Part shown: piece after piece, positions 36,260 through 49,100 of the stretch
Position numbering within the stretch: the first letter of the stretch is position 1
How the letters are laid out: each line of letters starts with the position of its first letter
From: Styela clava
Lineage: Eukaryota; Chordata; Ascidiacea; Stolidobranchia; Styelidae
Direction: 5' to 3'
NCBI RefSeq assembly: GCF_964204865.1
Contig: NC_135258.1
Span: forward strand, 13,073,001 to 13,137,000
Length of the DNA stretch: 64,000 nt
Position numbers and translations under genes: made by a program
The notes under the pieces: model-generated
Told to the model about the DNA's origin: nothing
Databases searched by the model: none
What the model saw: the letters and a program-made list of their open reading frames with translations, nothing else

Positions 36260-39100
36260 CCGTGGACGAGAGTTTGGTACTATTTGTTGGATTCAAATCT
36301 AGTTTGTAACTTCTAAAAGTGGCAGTCATAGTCGAACGATTACTAAAATAATCTATATGTGAACGCCGAAATTTTCGGAAGAAACGAAAACGATTGCACA
36401 CGCTAAAGTGTTCGCGGTCAAAATGTTTCTGGAGTATGTAGCCGCAGTCGAACTATTTTTGAACCTGGAGTCGAGCACAAAATTTATGTCAATCATAAGT
36501 CGTCAATTGGTTTTTGAATGATACGGATTCGGTAATCGACATCGAATAGCTACTCCGATTCTACAGTCCTGATGTTCATAAACCCCAGTTTCATAAACCG
36601 CGATAAATATTAACACGATACATGCATGGTTATTATTCTACCGACATAACCCAATAGTTTTAGTGGACAAATATGAGCTGTTGAGTTCAAGCCTGCTATT
36701 TCGCTTATAGCATTCGAATAAATTCACTATTTATTCAGTATGTATCTCAGATTATATACTTTTATCTATATCTCGGGGGGAATTTAGAATTCAAATATAT
36801 TACAAACTATAAAGCTTATTGTGAGAGTCAAAATTGATCCATCGTATTTCCGTGTCAGAAGTATATATCACATATAACGTACTCTTCTTTTTGTTTACTG
36901 TGATATCACGTTCTTTGAAGCACGCGTCAGTCATAAGTATTGGCATCTCTCGAAGGTTTACCTAAACCTTATTCTGCGTTACAGTTGGTACCGTTCTCGG
37001 CAGCTATGGCGGAGATAGTATACAAAGCATATCTCAAACGATATCTTCTCCTTGCGATTCTCTGTTTTGTAACATTTTGGCAAATATATTCAACTAACGG
37101 TTTCATCATTCTGAACAATGCTGTAACGATGTTCTACCAAATTACACCGTATGTAACAGATTTGCTGGCTGTTATTGGACATCTTATTGGCTTACCAGTG
37201 GGGCTGCTTTCTGCTTATCACAGCGATGCATTATCCCTCCGTGCAATGATGTTAGGTCTCATTTTAGCACTTTTGGGCGGTTCGCTTGTCTGCATGATTG
37301 GATTTCTTTCAGGGTGAGTAATATTGCTACGCCAATGTACTATGTCATTAGAATATGTCAAATTCAGAGTGCTGTCTCAAGTATTAAAAATAATGTCAAA
37401 TAGAAAGCTATACGAAAAGATTTACAAAATATACAACACTGATTCGTATTATTTGTTCATTCAGAGATTTGTTCTACGTTACTGCAATCGGTCGACTATT
37501 GGAGGCTCAATAGCATCATCCGTTATTTACCCCCTCGCCATCCCAACACTTAACTTCACCAAAACAACAAATAATTCGGAATGGGAAGGTTCTCACAGAG
37601 TAACAGTAGTGTTCAGCACGACATTCGGTAGCATGTGTATTTCCTCGTTATTATCATTGATATTAGCAATAATTTACTGCAAAAACAATCCTCCATCTCC
37701 TCCAAGCCGGGCGCAACATGAAATTTTATTGGAAACTGAAAAACGGAGTCGGAAATGTTGTATTGACCGACTGAAAAGCATTCGGAGCATTGTTGGAAAA
37801 CGTCAGTTTGTTTTAATCACTGTGGCGACGTCGTTTTTTCACTCTTACTTGGTGTATGGGATGATTTTGATGCCGTCTTGTATATTAACTACGTTTCCTG
37901 AAATAGAGAATATTGTTCCTGGGAAAATATTTCTCATATCGACCATTGGGCAAGTAGCAGGTGTTACAGTGGCCGGCAAATTGCTTGATAGATTTAAGAC
38001 CTTCAAGAAAACAGTTTTAATAAGTAAGTTACTTGAGTCTGGAATAGCAAATAAATAATCTACAGGGGAATCTGTTCATACATTCCGAAATAAGTTTCAA
38101 TGTTGTTTCCATGCAGTGAGTTTTTTATGTGACTCCTGCTCGTTACATTGGAAGCTTTTTTGTAATATATATCTTCGAATTTATTACGTCTATTCATTTT
38201 AGTCCGGTATAGTAACGAGAAGAGGGTATTCAGAATAGGTTTACTAATGACTGACCCCATCTGTTTCATGCAATATTTATATTTGGAACTCATTTTTGTC
38301 TGGGTATGGGATAGTGACTGACTTAAAACTTTTGTTCTGTTAAAATAAATACTGCGTTGAGTTGCTGAATAAAAGCTAATTATTCTAGACCCTAAAAGCA
38401 CAACTCTGAAACCTAAAGTACCTCATATGTGAATTTAACGTCCACTCGAAGCTGAAACTGCATTTTAAGCGTACAGTAAAAAACCATTTTCAGTAGCTGG
38501 GATTGGAATCTTTACCTTTTATAACTTTTCCAGGTGTAATCATCATGGTACTCTCATGTGTTGGACTGTTCTTTGCACATTCCCGCCGAAATATGACCCT
38601 TCTTTATATATTATACACAACAATTAACACGGCAGGTGGAGTGTACATACCTTCCGCTATTGAATTATTGGTTGAAAATACTTATCCAGCTGACAAATTG
38701 CTTCTGATGTCATTATATACGTCGATTTCGAATACCTTCATTGTCATTTTCACGTCCATTACCAGACTAATGATGACAAAACTGGGAGTTCCAACTGCTA
38801 CCTTAGCGACAGCTGGCTTTCTCATGATTTCGATGGTTGCCATACTAATGATTAATCCTGATTATAAAAGACATAAGATTGATACCACTACATTGAACGG
38901 TAAAGGTCGCAACGAGGAATTGAACGAAATGAATGATACGCGTTTCATATGAACGAATGCAGAAATTATTTGAATAGTTTATAATCATTTCCATGAATAG
39001 AAACAAAAATTGAAATAGTTGTTCTTCTTAATTTATTAATTGTAAAAATATATACGGGCAAACATACTAGAAAATAGAGCGACAAAGTAAGCAACTATCA
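36260..39100 (+). repeat. Segmental duplication, copy A
   Basis: From about 36260 (CAGAACCGTGGAC...) through the upstream region, exons and 3' flank, this block is collinear with about 49375-52640. Upstream shared text includes GAGCACAAAATTTATGTCAA, GAACGCTTACT-like variants and GTTCTTTGAAGCAC. The similarity extends beyond the exons, so it is a DNA-level duplication and not retrotransposition. Introns are kept in both. Confidence 0.85.
37006..38952 (+). pseudogene. FLVCR/SLC49-like transporter, upstream copy, frameshifted by a 112-bp deletion
   Basis: Same three-exon layout as the intact paralogue at 50133-52505: 37006-37313, 37465-38023, 38534-38952. In exon 2, bases equivalent to 50631-50742 are missing: the GGTCGACT after YVTAIGR runs straight into the Gly-Gly-Ser segment. 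The loss is 112 bp, not a multiple of three, and creates TAG at 37511-37513, six codons past the junction side. It removes the TM segment with GWFPSNE and its surroundings. The rest of exon 2 and exon 3 remain open and highly similar to the paralogue, so the break looks recent. Exon-2 skipping would not restore phase. It might be an assembly or allele artefact. Confidence 0.8.
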
Positions 39101-39277
39101 CTTGAACCAGTAATGTAGATAATTTCTGAAATTTGATATTCTCATTCTCAAGTTCTTCAACACTGACTTTTATTGTCATTTATAGTGCAATAGCGTTACA
39201 TGTAGTTTCCCCCCCTATTTCTATGTATATATATCGTGTTTCCCCGAAATAAAAAAAATTCTTGCTATCAACTAGAT

Positions 39278-39720
39278 CTGCTACCAGGGGTCGGCAACCT
39301 ACGGCCGGATCCGGCCTGCGGAGTAACATAATCCGGCCCGCGACGCTTCCCTGAATTATAGTAAGAAAACAGTTGTTTTGACGATTATATTTTTCACGTT
39401 ACACAATTCATTATATTATAATCTAACAAGTATAAAATTCACAATTACTCGTTTAATAAACCTATAATTTAATTATAATTAGACGATTGGCAACAAAACG
39501 CTGAAAAGTTGATGCTAAGTGCAAAAGGTTCAATGGCGCAAAAAATGCAATGCAATGAGGGAATAAATCTATATTCTATTCGAGAGATGTATCACTGCTT
39601 CATTTTTATTATAAAAAGTATCATCCGTTTGATTTTCAACTTTGTAAAAATATGTGCGGCCCGCCAATGACTTGCAACCAATATTTTGGCCCGCGAGCGA
39701 CAAAAGGTTGCCGACCCCGG
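39278..39720. mobile_element. hAT-type element (about 440 bp)
   Basis: It starts near CAGGGGTCGGCAACCTACGG (39285) and ends GGTTGCCGACCCCGG, an inverted pair. The 8-mer AACTAGAT occurs at 39270-39277 and 39721-39728; seven extra bases separate the left copy from the CAGGG end. The interior repeats GGCCCGC/GGCCCGCG near both ends. No ORF. It abuts the remnant BEL/Pao element. Confidence 0.78.
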
Positions 39721-41031
39721 AACTAGATCAACATACCCAAGAGGGTCAAATATTTGTTACACCGTGGATAATATTCCACGCCGAGTAGGAGGGCGTTCCT
39801 GAGTTCTGGCGATAACAACAAATTGGTCAGTTGCTACATTTCAATTCAAGCCTAAAGTACGACTCACTGTATCATCGCCTAATTCCAGAGCATGAGCCAC
39901 CGGAGCTTTGTCTTCATCAGCAATGCATTGTAAAACTTCTGGTACATTACCCAAGAACTCCTGTTGCCAATAAATCAATAGTCTGCCGAACTAATGTAGA
40001 AGCCTCTTCCACAGTATCTTCGGAAAATAAGTCATCATATACATAAAATTATAACAATTACATTGAACAGCAGTCGGATCAGCATTAGATAAATTATCTT
40101 CTGCCATCTTTCCCAAAGCAAATGTTGCAACAGATGATGAACAGGGGTACCAAAGGCATGCGATAGCATTCTAAATTGAGATACAGGTTTTGTTAGAAGA
40201 TCATGTGTAGGAACCAATAGAAAACGAGATTGTGTATCTTCCGAATTCACCAACATTCTGTGAAACATATGACGAATTATTTTATTGTTCAGTGATTTTC
40301 CTTCAAACTATGCTGAACTGTCAAAGACAACACGAAACTTCGATTGTCTTGTTGCATGGTGCGGAATAAACCAGGTTCTCCCTGTAGGTGCCAATTCATC
40401 TACTGGTATCTGTTCAGCATATCCATTCTTTACATATTCATCCAATTTCTCAAAGTACTTTATTACGGCGAAGAGCCACATTATAAACAAGAACATCAGA
40501 TATATATACCTTTATCCAGACTTGCTAGTTCATTGTTCATTGTAAATATTACTAACCAACACGATTATAAAAAATTTACAATTGACATTTATTCTTTTTA
40601 AATGTGGCCTGCGGTTTTTTCACATGGGTGTCAGTCAGAACACATCAATGCTTTGATTTCAAGTGTTTTAGAGTAGAAAACACAGATTCGCAGACGTATG
40701 TTGAACCAACCTTTGATAGTAGCCTAGACGCAGTTCGTTTGACATTGGAGATTTTTTTCATTGGCATGCTTTCCATAATTCAATGGCTCCTTCCTTTGAA
40801 GCGCATTTCACTTGGTCTTCCTCATAAATATCGATCACCTTCAACCCAGTTGCAGCGTCATCTGAGACCAGAGGGAATTTCAAACAATCCGTCTCAGGAT
40901 TAAATTAGTCGTCGACGACGTAATCTGTGACGTTGTGTTACTAATGGATCTGCATTCATGGCAGAAAAATCATTTCCACAAGTTTGACAGACAGCTATTT
41001 CACGATTAATATCATTCTTAACTAGCTAGAA

Positions 41032-42659
41032 CAGGGGTCACCAAACTTTTTCGACCGCGGGCCGGACATGACTCAAACTGTGTTGAAACGGGCCGGACAA
41101 ATATTTTTGTCAATGCAATACAATAAATTCACAAAAGTTGGGAAATCCATTCAATTTATCCAACAATATATATGCTATATTTCTGAAGACTCGAATATTA
41201 AATTCTATCTATACCGGTATCGCAGAATATATATCGAGAACATACTAGGAAAACAATAATACAAGATTTGTTAGATTTCTATATCTAGACAATTAACCTG
41301 AGTTTAGCTGTTATCAAAACGTTGTAGTCATGAATTAGGAATGTTACAAAATCCGCTTTATCGCTTCAAAAAATGTACGCATCACGTCTGCTAAGTACCG
41401 TTACGCCGTGTCGGATTACCGCTCATAAAAACGACTACGGACTGCCTACTGTAGCATGGAATTCCATGAAATTTTGACATAAATAAACAACTATTATCTG
41501 GTATTTGATTTTTTTCATTAGCGCATAAATTTCCCAACATTCGGAGCATTTAAAAATTACGCTCTATTTATACGTAGTCTATGGACACCAATAAAATTTA
41601 TGTGGACGAGTGTATTTCTTTCCTAACTTGATACTTACCAATTTTTATGAAATTTGTACAATCAGAACATCGTTAATAATTACCGACAATGAATCACTGT
41701 CAAACTAACGTGCACAGCTCCAGCGTTTATTTGCGACGATCTTTCGGCGGTATCAAAATCTTTGCCAGAATAAAATCTTGAAAGAGTCTCAATATTCCAT
41801 AGATGTGACGCAGATCGAAAGACTAGTGATTGATATGTGTTCCTTTATCATATTTATTACAGTTCTTATGAAAAAAGTAATACAATCCTCTTGGAAAAAA
41901 TTGGCCTGTCTGGTGGTACAAAAATTCCGATATCTTCGTTATTCCTTGATCGTTTTTTATAAACTTGGTATTGTTTTCCTATTTTCACTCAGATCCACTG
42001 GCGCAGTTTTTATTTAAATCGGATATACTTTAATTTTTTTGTAACATACCTACATGAATATCCGCATTTAAGCAGTACAAAAGTTAGTGTGACTTGTGAA
42101 ATTGGAGCAGTACGCGAGGGATTACAGTACTGTAAGCGCATCATGCACATTCGACGTTCATTTTAGCACAAGAAACGTAAACAGTTTCGTCGAAAGCACG
42201 CGCCACGAGTGCATCTTTCGCAGAAAACGTTGCGTACCGGTAGAGAATTTTAGCCTATTTTGTCACAGCTATTTCTACACTTATTTTTTATTACTAGGCC
42301 TACTATTAAAACTACAACTCCTAAGGAGGCAAATGATAATTGACGTATTTGATCCATATTTGAATTTCCCAAACACAACCAAAAACTAACGAATAGCATT
42401 CAAAATCGCAAAAAAGAAAGTATTGTTTACAACCAAGACTGAAAATCTGTCAGGGTGACAAAACAAAAGTATCTAAGCAGATGCGAAAAGGCCTATTATT
42501 ACGTCACTTTTTTGCATCTTGCTGATTGGCCAATGTTACGAAATAAACAAGGAAGGCGATGCTCGGGGGAAATTTCCTTTGGAAAAAAAATTCGCCATTT
42601 TTGCGTGTTTTTGCGGGCCAGATAAAATGACGCCGCGGGCCGTAGTGTGGTGACCCCTG
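41032..42659. mobile_element. hAT-type element (1628 bp) inside BEL/Pao
   Basis: The left end CAGGGGTCACCAAACTTTTT and right end GTGTGGTGACCCCTG are inverted repeats, with CGCGGGCC just inside each. The flanks AGCTAGAA (41024-41031) and AGCTTGAA (42660-42667) form an 8-bp duplication with one mismatch. It separates the protease-like and reverse-transcriptase parts of the older retroelement. Its 3' part matches 3130-3450. Short ORFs inside show no transposase features. Confidence 0.88.
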
Positions 42660-43651
42660 AGCTTGAATATCATCATGCAAGGTGGTACAAATAAAGAGAA
42701 AAACCACAGCTATTCAGTTTGCTGCTCACGGTCATCTGACAATGTGCCACTTCCTAATCTGTAATGGTTTTGCAGTATAGTTTATGGTTGTCAATTGTAG
42801 ATGTCTGTGAAATATCAAATGCAATTTCTTTTTCCCGCAAATTGTGATCTTTTTCTGAAAGACTTTGATGAGGTGTCGCAAGTAGTGTCATTGAATGATA
42901 GCAATGGAAGGGGAGTAGAAATAAAATTCACAGCTACATCACTAGAACTCTGTACATCAGATATCATGGGTACAGAAGTATTTATATAATTCAGAGACTT
43001 ATTATCAGATTTCATCGATGAATCTTTGCCGAAAAGACACAATCCGAGGCATGTAACCAAGGCACCTGGAGAGCCAGGAATCAGTAAATGGCAGAGGGCA
43101 GATACCTTGGGTATCCCAATTAATAGTTCAACATCGCCATCAATATTTGGGACCTTCAAACTATTCAAATGTGTATTTGTCAATTATATCTGGCTTTGTC
43201 AATAAATCTCTGACGTCAGGAATTTTGTCAAAAGTTAAAGCTTTATGTTCCTCCACGATGTTAGTATTGTTCACGCCTTTTAGACAAAATGATACTCTTT
43301 CTCCAGTATGAACAGCAACGCCATTTGTAGTGCGTATCATGCAACGCTGTGGTTTACCAGAAAGCCCAATAAATTTCACTAGTCGAGTAGAGCAAAATGA
43401 TCTTTAAGATCCTAAATCCGAGAAAGCAATTGTTTTCTTCTCTTCACTTGCATCAGGTAAATGTATTTCAATAGCAACAGCCTGAGTCGAACAGGGTACA
43501 AAGTGTTGAGTACAGACATAGAATTCACAGAAGTTGTTTCAGGTTAGGTGCATGTAATGGTTCCTTAGAACGCGACTGATGCAATCAATACATGCTACCT
43601 GCTCCAAATGTAACAGAATGTGGTGAAAGTCCGCCACACCCTTCCTTAGAC

Positions 43652-45480
43652 CAGGGGTCTCAAACTCAATTTACCCAGGGGCCGCTGGAGCAGAGTCTGA
43701 GTGAGTCCGGGCCGCATCAGGTTTTCCACAAAATTAAAACGAGAATATCGGTCGGAGACCGAAGACTATCGATCGAAACTGCGGTTTCGATTCATGACTC
43801 TATAGTGACACCGCGTGTCCCATCACTTATTAATTAACAACTCGCTAATTATACGACATAATTCATCCAAAATCAATAGGCTTCTGGTCCGAGATATGAT
43901 GAATGTACATGCAATTTGGAGCAGATTCAACCACGCCTTCGTGAGATATCGCGTGCATCTAACAGACAAACAGACAGACAAATACCTATCAACATACTTA
44001 CCGATCTAAAGATCGATAAGTAATAACTATTAAACTAACCTAACTATTTGCAATCGTATTAAAAGCAGTGTCGTAGCAACATAAGTCGGGTTCGAAACGC
44101 CCTCTTTTGAAATTTTCGTAACATCGACTGCAATTTTCACAGCAATAATTTTGTTACTAAAATGGCCGATTGCGATCGGAAATTCCCATGCAGCGAATTC
44201 TGAAACGGTCGCCGTGCTTATGCGTTTGTTAAAACAGTCGACCTTTTCAGCGTTCATTGACTTTTCTGCGGTGTAAAATATTCAATTCAGACAACTACAA
44301 AAAATTTTATTGTCTTTCTATATTAATTTAATTGTGTTCAAGGTAACTCATGGCTGCGTCGATCAAGGACAAAATAAAAGTTTGCCGTCCTAATCTAAAA
44401 TACCACGGCCATCTCTGGACATAATAATGTGAGATGCGGTATAGCGTCAACAAAATAAAAGCGCCGTTAGAAAAATCGCTGAGTGTGTGATAAAATTTCA
44501 CTGAGTAAAATTTATTTCTAAAAATTTATTGAATATACTTTACAAAAATTTTGTTATATATCGCCATAATCTGGAAACAAATCACGCCAGACACCGTCGG
44601 CACTTTTAGAAAGAAAAAAGTGCCTCTCGCTCACAATGACTGCATGTCTGACAAAGTGAAATTTTGCGATTTACAATGTCTAGCAAAGCGTTTTAATCTG
44701 TCGCGGGCCTCTCAAAACACAAGTTATGGTGTTTTCCGTTTTATTTTCGTTATTTTATATTGTCGCTTTTCAATCTAGAAAATTGGAGTTGTGGATTCGC
44801 TCCTTATATTTACGGACTCATATTTATCTTTAGCATCTTATCGCCGATGATTATATAAAATGAATAACTCTTTTTTCTCTATGGAGTCACAGTCCAGTGC
44901 GAAAAAAAGAAAGGGAATTTTCATCTTTTTCGTGGCACAGGACATATGTCGTCGGAAATCTGTGATTTATGGAGAAATAGAAATCATTAAGGCCTAAATA
45001 ACACGTCACACTGACGAAAACAATCGGCGATTCTAATAACAAAATTAGCGCTGTGAAAATTCCAAATTTGCCAACGGAGGTGAAAATGAATTTCGTAACT
45101 TATATGCAATCCTAATACTTACTTTAATTGTGAATTTCACCCATGATTGTTGGTCTCGATGGGGGTTACCAGTACGCAGTAGTACCAGTACGCAGAGCTT
45201 ATTCGTCGGACGATTCAGCACTTCCACTTAACGACGTGCCGAAAAAAATGTCGCGGCGATGTCTAAGTTTTGCACACTTTAAATTACGATTAACCGAAAT
45301 TGGAAAAAGCTATTGAAATACAGCTCTAAACGGAAACGAAAACGGTAGGGACATCCCAAGTTACCGCATGTGCTGATTTGCGGGCCGCACTAACATTAAG
45401 CTTTCATACCAAGGCGAGGGCCGCAAACTCTCGTCCTGCGGGCCGCAATTGGCCCGCGGGCCGCGAGTTTGAGACCCCTG
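43652..45480. mobile_element. hAT-type element (1829 bp) inside BEL/Pao
   Basis: The ends CAGGGGTCTCAAACTC and GAGTTTGAGACCCCTG are perfect inverted repeats, with GGGCCGC repeats subterminally. The flanks are CCTTAGAC (43644-43651) and CTTTAGAC (45481-45488), an 8-bp duplication with one change. It splits the zinc-knuckle region of the retroelement from what follows. No transposase ORF. Confidence 0.9.
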
Positions 45481-45488
45481 CTTTAGAC

Positions 45489-46339
45489 CATGGATGACCA
45501 ACCCGCGGGCCGCATGCGGCCCACAGAAAGAATTCGTGCGGCCCACTTGAAGTTTTTGTGTAAATACGAACATATAAACATATTTAACATAAAAATTACC
45601 TGGTATGATATCAAATCTTACTAGAATTTAGGCTATAATGCCACGCGACTTCGCCATAAGAAAACCGTTGTTAAGCGCCATAGAACATGATTTTACAGAG
45701 GGCCACGCAAAGGGTAACATCTGTGGCGATACAATGAGTTTGCTATCCATTGTGAAGTTATCAAGGTTGAAGTCACATATCGGTACTTGTTTTATTGATG
45801 GTTGTTGAACCACAAAAACAAATCCACCGGTATGTCTGGAACAAAAATGATGAAGCTTGAGGATGAAAATCGGAAAAGGATTGGGAAGAGTTGTAATACA
45901 ACGATGTATGCCTATGATGCCGTAAATACGTTTCGAGCTTTGTTATAATTTGAAAATTATGAAGTCGAAGCATAGGAGTACGATGACGAACAAAATTTTG
46001 ACAAGCCAGTTACATTGTGCGGTATCAAAACTACCCTTTGATATTAAACAGTTGACCAATGACAATCGAAGGCAAGTTTCGCACTAGAAAAAATGCTGAC
46101 TTTATTTTTTTCCTTCATTTTTTACGCCTATGTATGTCCATTTTGCATAAAAGTTAAGTTGAATTTCATGGTTCATGGTCTTTGTGTGCATCTTGTGTTC
46201 AGAAATCCGCAAAAGTGTTGTGCAATCCAGGCGTTTGATTTAGCGACGCTCAAATTCTAACGTAAATCGGAATTGATTTGGTATTTAAGTTTGGTAAAAA
46301 CGTTTGCGGCCCAAGCCAATGAGTTCCGCCATGTGCCTG
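45489..46339. mobile_element. hAT-type element (851 bp) next to the preceding one
   Basis: It is flanked by exact copies of CTTTAGAC at 45481-45488 and 46340-46347, the first shared with the neighbouring element at 43652-45480. The left end CATGGATGACCAACCCGCGG is followed by GGCCGC-rich text; the right end GCGGCCCAAGCC... runs to ATGTGCCTG, an imperfect inverted pair. The arrangement means one element inserted into, or beside, the target duplication of the other. Confidence 0.78.
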
Positions 46340-47519
46340 CTTTAGACACCTCTTCTCTGATGAACAACTAGTGGAATAATGTTTCTTGGATGGCATGCAA
46401 TTGCAGCAAATAGACTGGTTCTTTACAAATTGTTGTCTATCAGAAATACATTCTTCTATGAATTTGTTACAGCGCATCAGAATGTGATTGCCTTTGCAAA
46501 GATAGCAAAATGAACCATTCTTGGCAGAGTTATCAAATTTGTTGTAATTTTGCCGACCATAAAATGTGTCATCAGCCATTCGCAAGTGCTTAATTACTTC
46601 ATGTGCCTCACCTTTGCAGTAAGCAAACAATAGTGCCAATAACGTAGAATGACCAGATGTAAGACGTCCAATTGTGGTATAGAATGATCATATAAATGCG
46701 TAATATTCCAATGGATCGCCAGCAAATTCAACTTTATCCAATACAGGCAAGCGGAATTCTTGTTGAATATTTCTTCCCAGAAGGTACAAACATCTTTCCT
46801 AGCAGCTTGGTGATGGATAACGTTAGGGGGAGGTAACGGAGGTTGTCTCGTGACAATAGAGTGATGCAATTGTGAGCTCAACATATAAGATGAGGATGGA
46901 ATTGTGAAAGTATTCGTGTACAGGGCATTTGAAATAGTTGGCTGAGTAAAAGATGGTCTTACAGGATTTGATAAGGGAGGTAAAACTGATGTTAGCTGCT
47001 GAAACGAATTTGTATAAACAGGGTTTGGAGGCAAGCTACTAACAGTTGTAAAAGTATTTGGCCCAGCCTGTGGAAAACTACTACACAATGGTGGAAAATA
47101 AGAACTAGTATGGGCCTGTGATACAATAGGCAAAGTCACATTAACATGAGAAAATACGTCTGGCCTATTATTTGCAAAAGACATGGCATCAGCATAAAGC
47201 CGCTGTGGGACAGAAATCATAGGTTGTGAATACACCGGCCCTGTAAATCTATCGAGAACAGTGATAGCTGCTGTGCTAATCACGGTCGTACACTCGTAGG
47301 TATAATAGCAGAAAAACTATTGTCAACAAAATTAGGTGCACTGTTTGGTAACTGTAAAACATTTGCATTAGTAAATTGATTAGAATCCACAAAACTGCAT
47401 GGGGTTGAAGACTGAATCGCGTGAACAGTGGACAAAGGGCAATATGATGGTTGTAAAACATTAACAGACGAATTCAGGTAAAAACTTATACCTGTATTTT
47501 CCAATTAGGTTCTGACTCA

Positions 47520-49100
47520 CTGAAGTTGAGTGTCGAAAATTAACATCTTATGCTGAGGTGACGGTGTTATAATCCAAAATTGGCTTGGAGGTAGAAGAGT
47601 CTCTGTCACTTGGCAGTTTATCAAGTAGTTGAGCTTGTTGTTCTTTGAACTTTGTTTTAATTTTTGACGTTGTATTGTTAAGCAGCACATAAACCCATTT
47701 TCTAAAATATGTTCCAAAATTAAGTTTTTTTATTAATTTGAATAATAAAGATCGGTCTACTGTATCATATGCTTTTTCATGGTCAATGCCAAATATGATC
47801 AAAGGTTGGTTTTATTTGTTAGCCCAAAAATATCATCCCGAATAGTGAACAAGTTTTCATAAATAATTCTTCCTCCTATATGGGGTAGTACTTTTTTTTA
47901 TTCTTATGGCTAGAACTTTTGCGATTAGTTTATATTCAAACTTTAGTAATGTGATTGGTCTCCCATTTTAAAAAATTTTTTTGTCCCCACTCTTACATAT
48001 TAACGTTATTAGGCCTTGATTTGTGTAGTGAGACAATAGTAACTGTTTATGGTAACTATTATATATACAGCAATATTAGAATCGGACGTAAATGTTTGAA
48101 AAACTTGAAATAAAATTCACATGTGAAGCCATCTTAGCCGGGCGACTTATTCAATTTAATTAATTTTAAAGCACTGTCTAACTGTTCTTCTGTTACATGA
48201 CAATCGAAATCTAGTTTTTTCGATAATCTTTGTTGCAAGTTATTTATAAGTGTATCTTGGGATACTATGTCTAAATTTTCACTTCTTGGTAAAGGTTATG
48301 ATAATACTTGACTTGTTCTTGTTGAATTTCCGTGCATGAAAAAACTAAATTGCCATCGGATCTTCGTATTGATTTAAAAATGTTTGTTCTTCCTCTAGAT
48401 TTCCCTAAATTCAGAAAATATTTGCTCGATTTTCCCCCTTCTTCTGTCCATTTAACTCTGGCTCCAATTATGGGACCTTTTGCTCCTTGTTTATAATAAT
48501 CTTTAATTTCTACTTCTGTATTTTCTACTATTTCAAGTTTCTCTCATTTCATTTGCATCTCAATATAAGCGTCTCTGTATTGTGTTAGTAATTTGTTTTC
48601 CTTTTAATCATCTTGGATCCTTTTTAATTTACTAAAGTGAAATGCCAAAATTCTTATTTTTGACTTGCAGGACCTTTTGCTCCTTGTTTATAATAATCTT
48701 TAATTTCTACTTCTGTATTTTCTACTATTTCAAGTTTCTCTCATTTCATTTGCATCTCAATATAAGCGTCTCTGTATTGTGTTAGTAATTTGTTTTCCTT
48801 TTAATCATCTTGGATCCTTTTTAATTTACTAAAGTGAAATGCCAAAATTCTTATTTTTGACTTGCAGGAGTCCAAGAAGAACCATTTTTCGGCATCATCT
48901 ATGTTAGAAAGTTTGAAATTCCAAGCCTTCAATATAGATTTAATTCCCATCGCAAAATATTCCAAATCATTAAGTTCCGTATTAAACTTCCAGTATCCTG
49001 GTCCCCTCTTTATATTGCTTAAAAATGAAATTATAATTACATTTGGATAGTGATAGAAATATGTGGCCAACTGGATATCAATTTTTATAATACTATTTAA
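47520..49100 (-). mobile_element. Degenerate LINE (L1/Tx1-like) fragments
   Basis: Two minus-strand protein pieces. One at 48801-49070 contains RGPGYWKFNTELND, the linker typical between endonuclease and reverse transcriptase of L1/Tx1-type LINEs, and ends with KIRILAFHFSKLK. One at 47548-47802 contains the RT motif GIDHEKAYDTVDRSLLFKLI. The interval between carries stops in every frame. Neither ORF is long enough to be active. It lies upstream, in minus orientation, of the BEL/Pao remnant. Confidence 0.68.
48474..48867. repeat. Perfect 197-bp tandem duplication in the LINE remnant
   Basis: Units 48474-48670 and 48671-48867 read identically base for base, each from GACCTTTTGCTCC to TTTTTGACTTGCAG. 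The period is 197 bp, which breaks the LINE frame. Identity inside an otherwise decayed element points to a recent duplication or an assembly duplication. Confidence 0.95.

Larger units (their letters stand above)
39730..47510 (-). mobile_element. Degenerate BEL/Pao LTR retrotransposon, interrupted by three hAT elements
   Basis: Minus-strand remnants lie in the expected gag-to-pol order with falling coordinates. A Ser/Pro/Thr-rich gag-type region spans about 47280-46760. A helical motif near 46600 (LFAYCKGEAHEVI) is followed by a zinc-knuckle array of CxxC/H-x-C type (CYLCKGNH, ICCNCMPSKKH) at 46560-46370. A protease-like region at about 43380-42815 has DVELLIGIPKVSAL and PGALVTCLGLCLFG. Reverse-transcriptase pieces lie at about 40496-40040 (YAEQIPVDELAP, SKFRVVFDSSA, RMLSHAFGTP). 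These are BEL/Pao signatures. All frames are broken by stops, frameshifts and insertions. No long terminal repeats could be paired, and integrase was not found. It is a dead fossil copy. Confidence 0.75.

Noticed and set aside
40604..40903. 99-residue plus-strand ORF
   Set aside because: It is antisense to the BEL/Pao pol region and has no domain resemblance.
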